Shown: piece by piece, positions 5,353-5,535 of the stretch
Layout of the letters: every line of letters begins with the position of its first letter
Numbering within the stretch: position 1 is the first letter of the stretch
Source: Thermoleophilia bacterium
GTDB taxonomy: Bacteria > Actinomycetota > Thermoleophilia > RBG-16-64-13
Direction: 5' to 3'
Assembly (NCBI GenBank): GCA_016929985.1
Contig: JAFGIH010000180.1
Location: 1-5,535 of the forward strand
Length of the DNA: 5,535 nucleotides
Made by a program: the position numbers and the translations under genes
The notes under the pieces: model-generated
What the model was told of the DNA's origin: nothing
The model's input: the letters and a program-made list of their open reading frames with translations, nothing else
Databases searched by the model: none

Positions 5353-5535
5353 GTTGATCACACCCGCTGGGCCCAGACCGTGTGCGGCGCGCGGCGCCAC
5401 GCCCGTCAGAGGAGAGGATGCTGGCCGGCGGAACTGGACGCCGTCGGGCCGCTCAACGGCCCTCGCGCCCGGCCTCCCACCTTCACTGCAATGCGGAACT
5501 TGGACCTGCTCCTCCATCTCCCCCGGCGGATTATA
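5353..5535. other. Upstream region without a supported gene
   Basis: No convincing coding sequence is seen on either strand. The minus strand has a 63-codon frame (5517-5326) whose stop overlaps the -10 box of the pil promoter; the plus strand has a frame open to the edge from an ATG at 5418 whose Shine-Dalgarno is too close. A short inverted repeat GGGCCG-CTCAA-CGGCCC lies at 5446-5462 with no T-run after it. A second TATAAT on the minus strand sits at the extreme edge (5535-5530). The neighbouring gene, if any, lies beyond the window. Confidence 0.55.

Noticed and set aside
5446..5462. Inverted repeat GGGCCG-CTCAA-CGGCCC as a terminator of an upstream gene
   Set aside because: Six bp only, and no T-run on either strand; expected by chance in such GC-rich DNA.
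5326..5517. Small minus-strand frame (63 codons) upstream of pilM, starting just after a TATAAT at the window edge
   Set aside because: Unremarkable composition, a GGGGGAG that touches the ATG rather than being properly spaced, and a stop codon lying inside the pil -10 box. A leaderless small protein cannot be excluded, but nothing supports it.
5418..5535. Plus-strand ATG with GGAGAG upstream, frame open to the right edge
   Set aside because: The spacing to the Shine-Dalgarno is too short, the 39 visible codons are Pro/Arg-rich and there is no recognisable signal peptide or domain.
1..5535. CRISPR arrays, tRNA/rRNA genes, insertion sequences, attachment sites
   Set aside because: No regularly spaced repeats, cloverleaf-like sequence, transposase-like frame or terminal inverted repeats were seen on either strand.

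Overview
The window carries one leftward (minus-strand) gene cluster for the alignment subcomplex of a type IV pilus or type II secretion-like machine. The DNA is GC-rich, and several traits point to the Planctomycetes-Verrucomicrobia (PVC) group, most likely a planctomycete: a PilM carrying a membrane-anchored C-terminal half, an Amuc_1100-like PilO-type protein, and a secretin-like gene with a long N-terminal helical region. The phylum call is inference from gene style only; the window has no marker gene.

Reading in the direction of transcription (right to left): positions 5535-5353 hold no convincing gene. A consensus sigma-70 promoter (TTGACA, 16 bp, TATAAT) lies at 5352-5325. It is followed by a leader of about 128 nt that contains a 13-bp stem-loop (5272-5240) and a good ribosome binding site. 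The first gene, 5190-3283, encodes PilM (actin-like ATPase) fused in frame to a PilN-like half: an INLLP-type motif, one membrane helix, a coiled coil, and a ferredoxin-like domain that seems to be split by a proline-rich insert. The second gene, 3286-2129, overlaps it by ATGA and encodes a single-pass PilO-type protein of the Amuc_1100 kind. The third, 2096-837, follows after 32 nt. It encodes an N-terminally anchored protein with a fibronectin type III domain and a C-terminal segment that resembles the PilP/GspC homology region. After a 171-nt gap with two stem-loops, the fourth gene starts at a TTG codon (665) and runs off the left edge. It has a signal peptide, a TPR-like helical region and, at the very edge, what looks like the first strand of a secretin/TonB short N-terminal (STN) domain, so it is read as the start of a PilQ/GspD-like secretin.

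The order matches the classical pilM-pilN-pilO-pilP-pilQ operon, with M and N fused, O replaced by a longer Amuc_1100-type protein, and P replaced by a much larger FN3-containing protein. Together they would form a chain from the cytoplasmic PilM ring, through three single-pass inner-membrane proteins, to the outer-membrane secretin. Motor ATPases, platform protein and pilins are not in the window. The most interesting points are the PilM-PilN fusion, the FN3 protein in the PilP slot, the split PilN-like fold, and a nine-C tract early in the pilM coding strand where a one-base change would switch off the whole fusion protein.
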